Assembly: GCA_902496345.1 (NCBI GenBank)
Contig: CABVAP010000051.1
Location: forward strand, 1 to 15,086
Length of the DNA: 15,086 bases
From: an uncultured Eubacteriales bacterium
GTDB taxonomy: Bacteria; Bacillota; Clostridia; Lachnospirales; CAG-274
Reading direction: 5' to 3'
Shown here: in pieces, positions 13,536 to 15,086 of the stretch
Numbering within the stretch: position 1 is the first letter of the stretch
How the letters are laid out: the number at the start of each line of letters is the position of its first letter
Notes under the pieces: generated by a model
Databases searched by the model: none
What the model was told of the DNA's origin: nothing
The model's input: the letters and a program-made list of their open reading frames with translations, nothing else
Position numbers and translations under genes: made by a program

Positions 13536-14205
13536 TATTGTTTTCTTTATCCTCTAAATCGTTTTTTGATTTTTGTTCATCTAAATATCTATCTCGTGCA
13601 TTTTTTGAAAAAATACAGCCACAATAATCTTGTCTATATAAATTATAAACCTTTGACAGCTCTATAGAACGTTTGTAACCATTCCTTTTTTTGAAATCTG
13701 AATAAAGGTAAGGTATGTTATATTTTTTCGACAAACTATCACCTATCGAATTTAATTTTTCGGCATTCTTGTAGGGACTCACAGACAATGTTGTCGTGAA
13801 ATAATCAAACGATTTTTCTTTCGCTAACTTGGCTGTTTCCTCTAAACGTAATTTATAACACTTAAAACACCTTTCGCCACCTTCTTGTAAGCTCTCTAGC
13901 CCTTTTGACATCTCAAAAAAACGCTCGCTATCATATATGCCTTCTATAAACGAAATTTTATTTTTTACATTTAATTCGGACAGTAAACGCTTCTGCTCTA
14001 TAACTCGCTTTTCAAATTCTTCCTTTGGAGAAATATTTGGGTTATAGTAAAATATCGTTATACTAAAATAATTTGTAAGGTATTCAAGAACATAACTACT
14101 ACAAGGTGCACAACAACTATGCAACAACAATGTTGGGGTTTTATTATCTAATTGCAACTTATTAATTAAGTCGCTTAGTATTTTATCGTAATTAATTTTG
14201 TTCAT
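13525..14205 (-). CDS. queH: Epoxyqueuosine reductase QueH (DUF208 family)
   Basis: Catalyses the last step of queuosine formation in the tRNA wobble position, reducing epoxyqueuosine; it is the non-orthologous replacement of the cobalamin-dependent QueG. It has 226 residues. The diagnostic cysteines are present: CCAPC (Cys31, Cys32, Cys35), GGERCFKCYKLR (Cys113, Cys116) and YRQDYCGC (Cys195, Cys197), which in the family bind an iron-sulfur cluster and a second metal centre. The last 20 residues are a charged, Asn-rich tail of no known role. AAGGTG (complement of about 14213-14218) lies seven bases before the ATG. It starts 14 bases after the divIVA-type gene and overlaps the rluA-type gene. 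Confidence 0.92.
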   Translation of the reverse strand: MNKINYDKILSDLINKLQLDNKTPTLLLHSCCAPCSSYVLEYLTNYFSITIFYYNPNISPKEEFEKRVIEQKRLLSELNVKNKISFIEGIYDSERFFEMSKGLESLQEGGERCFKCYKLRLEETAKLAKEKSFDYFTTTLSVSPYKNAEKLNSIGDSLSKKYNIPYLYSDFKKRNGYKRSIELSKVYNLYRQDYCGCIFSKNARDRYLDEQKSKNDLEDKENNNGK

Positions 14206-14219
14206 TATGCAACACCTTA

Positions 14220-14771
14220 TTATGAAAGAAGTTCCTGTGTTTCTTCAAGAGTTAATTTTGTTGATAATGATTTATCATTGTCATCGCTATCTACTTGCGA
14301 ATTGCTTGCATTGTTTAAATATTCGTTTTTTCGCTGTGTATTTGATGACATCTTTGCAGAACCTATATTATCAATTAACTTTTCTATTTCTGTTAATTTA
14401 TCGAATACTTTGTCTGTATCTGATGTTACCAATGGATTTAAATATTTTTCGGTTAAAAACTTATAATCTTTTCTGAAATTATCAATGAGATTTTTTTGGT
14501 TTGCTATATTCAATTTTAAAAACTTTATTTGATTTATCGTTGTTTCTGTTAATTCGGTAGCTTCTTTATTTGCTTGTGATAAAATCTTTTCTGTTTCTGC
14601 GTGTGCTGCCTTTATAATGTTATCGGCGGCTATCTGTGCATTTATTATTGCCTTATTTATAGTAGAAGATTTTTCTTTATATTCATTTAATTGGTTCTCT
14701 AAATCTTCAATGTATGCGTCAACTTCATCAGGATTGTAGCCTTTTCTTACTATCTGAAAATCATAAGTCAT
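14220..14771 (-). CDS. DivIVA-domain protein
   Basis: A 183-residue, mainly coiled-coil protein. Residues 1-30 match the DivIVA N-terminal module (DFQIVRKGYNPDEVDAYIED), the part that binds curved membrane and guides division-site or polar proteins. Heptad-like helices follow at about 15-40 and 45-135, and then a polar Asn/Ser/Asp-rich region (140-170). The N-terminal module lacks the leading LTPLDI-type segment before the conserved Phe that is found in B. subtilis DivIVA, so it may be a paralog such as a GpsB- or SepIVA-like protein. AAAGGAG lies about eight bases before the ATG. It heads the minus-strand unit with queH and the rluA-type gene. Confidence 0.8.
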   Translation of the reverse strand: MTYDFQIVRKGYNPDEVDAYIEDLENQLNEYKEKSSTINKAIINAQIAADNIIKAAHAETEKILSQANKEATELTETTINQIKFLKLNIANQKNLIDNFRKDYKFLTEKYLNPLVTSDTDKVFDKLTEIEKLIDNIGSAKMSSNTQRKNEYLNNASNSQVDSDDNDKSLSTKLTLEETQELLS

Positions 14772-14887
14772 TTTGATTACTCCTTTGCCTTTTTATTTAA
14801 GTACAAAAATAAAAAAATTATCCTCTTATATAATATAATGAAAAAATAAAAAATATTCTTAACATTATATGTACATTACTTAGTTGA

Positions 14888-14916
14888 ATTTTATCATATT
14901 TTAGTTTTAAAGTCTA
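14888..14916 (-). promoter_or_regulatory. Candidate promoter of the divIVA-queH-rluA unit
   Basis: On the minus strand TAGACT (complement of 14911-14916) is followed after 17 bases by TAAAAT (complement of 14888-14893). TGA directly before the -10 gives the extended form TGNTAAAAT. This predicts a start near 14881 and a leader of about 110 bases. Other AT-rich -10-like boxes are nearby, so the choice is tentative. Confidence 0.4.
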
Positions 14917-15051
14917 TATATAATTATTGACAAACAATGTTTTTATGGTGATTTTTAAAATTTTATGTCGGAATTTAATGATAAAAAAGATGATATGTTT
15001 CGGGTTTGTTAAGTTATTTTGAAAAAATATTAAATTTTTTGTAAAAAAGGG

Positions 15052-15080
15052 TTGACATATCTCTTCTCATAGTGTAAAAT
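15052..15080 (+). promoter_or_regulatory. Strong sigma-A type promoter reading out of the window
   Basis: TTGACA (15052-15057, perfect), 17 bases, TAAAAT (15075-15080). Transcription would start just beyond the right edge, so a plus-strand gene is expected there. Apart from this and the minus-strand promoter, the 14772-15086 gap shows only AT-rich DNA and no gene. Confidence 0.65.
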
Positions 15081-15086
15081 ATTATC

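Noticed and set aside
14198..14476. Plus-strand open frame over the divIVA-type gene
   Set aside because: It is antisense to a gene with clear family motifs and ribosome site, and its translation is a hydrophobic shadow of coiled-coil codons.
14927..14932. Perfect TTGACA as a plus-strand -35 box
   Set aside because: No -10-like box lies 16-18 bases downstream (GATTTT at 17).

Overview
The window is AT-rich DNA from a low-GC Gram-positive bacterium, most likely a member of the Clostridia (Bacillota). The reasons are a type II fatty acid synthesis (FASII) cluster in the FabT/FabK arrangement known from clostridia and streptococci, strong purine-rich Shine-Dalgarno sites, sigma-A style promoters, a DivIVA-domain gene, and a multi-domain GGDEF protein of a kind common in anaerobic Firmicutes. 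Genus cannot be fixed from the sequence.

Layout. (1) 1-1971, minus strand: a 624-residue GGDEF (diguanylate cyclase-type) protein with divergent sensory-like N- and C-terminal regions, its terminator at 1-53 and its likely promoter at 2126-2154. (2) 1972-2457: a 486-base divergent spacer holding the GGDEF leader, several dyads, one or two promoters for the fab operon, and an array of TTTGA/TCAAA half-sites matching the FabT operator form. (3) 2458-12613, plus strand: a complete FASII and acetyl-CoA carboxylase operon, fabT-fabH-acpP-fabK-fabD-fabG-fabF-accB-fabZ-accC-accD-accA. (4) 12614-12842: a convergent spacer with two near-identical terminators. (5) 12843-14771, minus strand: divIVA-queH-rluA-like, packed tightly. 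(6) 14772-15086: a spacer with the likely divIVA promoter and a strong rightward promoter leaving the window.

How the genes work together. AccA/AccD (carboxyltransferase), AccB (biotin carrier) and AccC (biotin carboxylase) make malonyl-CoA. FabD moves malonyl to AcpP and FabH starts chains. FabF, FabG, FabZ and FabK run the elongation cycle. FabT, the first gene, is a MarR-family repressor that probably binds the half-sites overlapping the operon promoter and uses acyl-ACP as its signal, as in streptococci. Each catalytic enzyme carries its expected active-site residues. FabK is the only enoyl-ACP reductase here, and no unsaturated-fatty-acid isomerase gene is present.

The least expected part is not coding. 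The 333-base accB-fabZ gap can form a branched structure (8693-8773) and a long hairpin (8761-8818) that share one arm and exclude each other, followed by a promoter with a perfect -10 box (8858-8886). The operon may therefore be split into a FabT-controlled front half and a separately expressed fabZ-accCDA half. The fabG-fabF and fabZ-accC gaps also hold dyads. Starts of fabH, fabK, fabD, fabG, fabF, accC and the GGDEF gene were set from Shine-Dalgarno position and family N-termini instead of the longest open frame.
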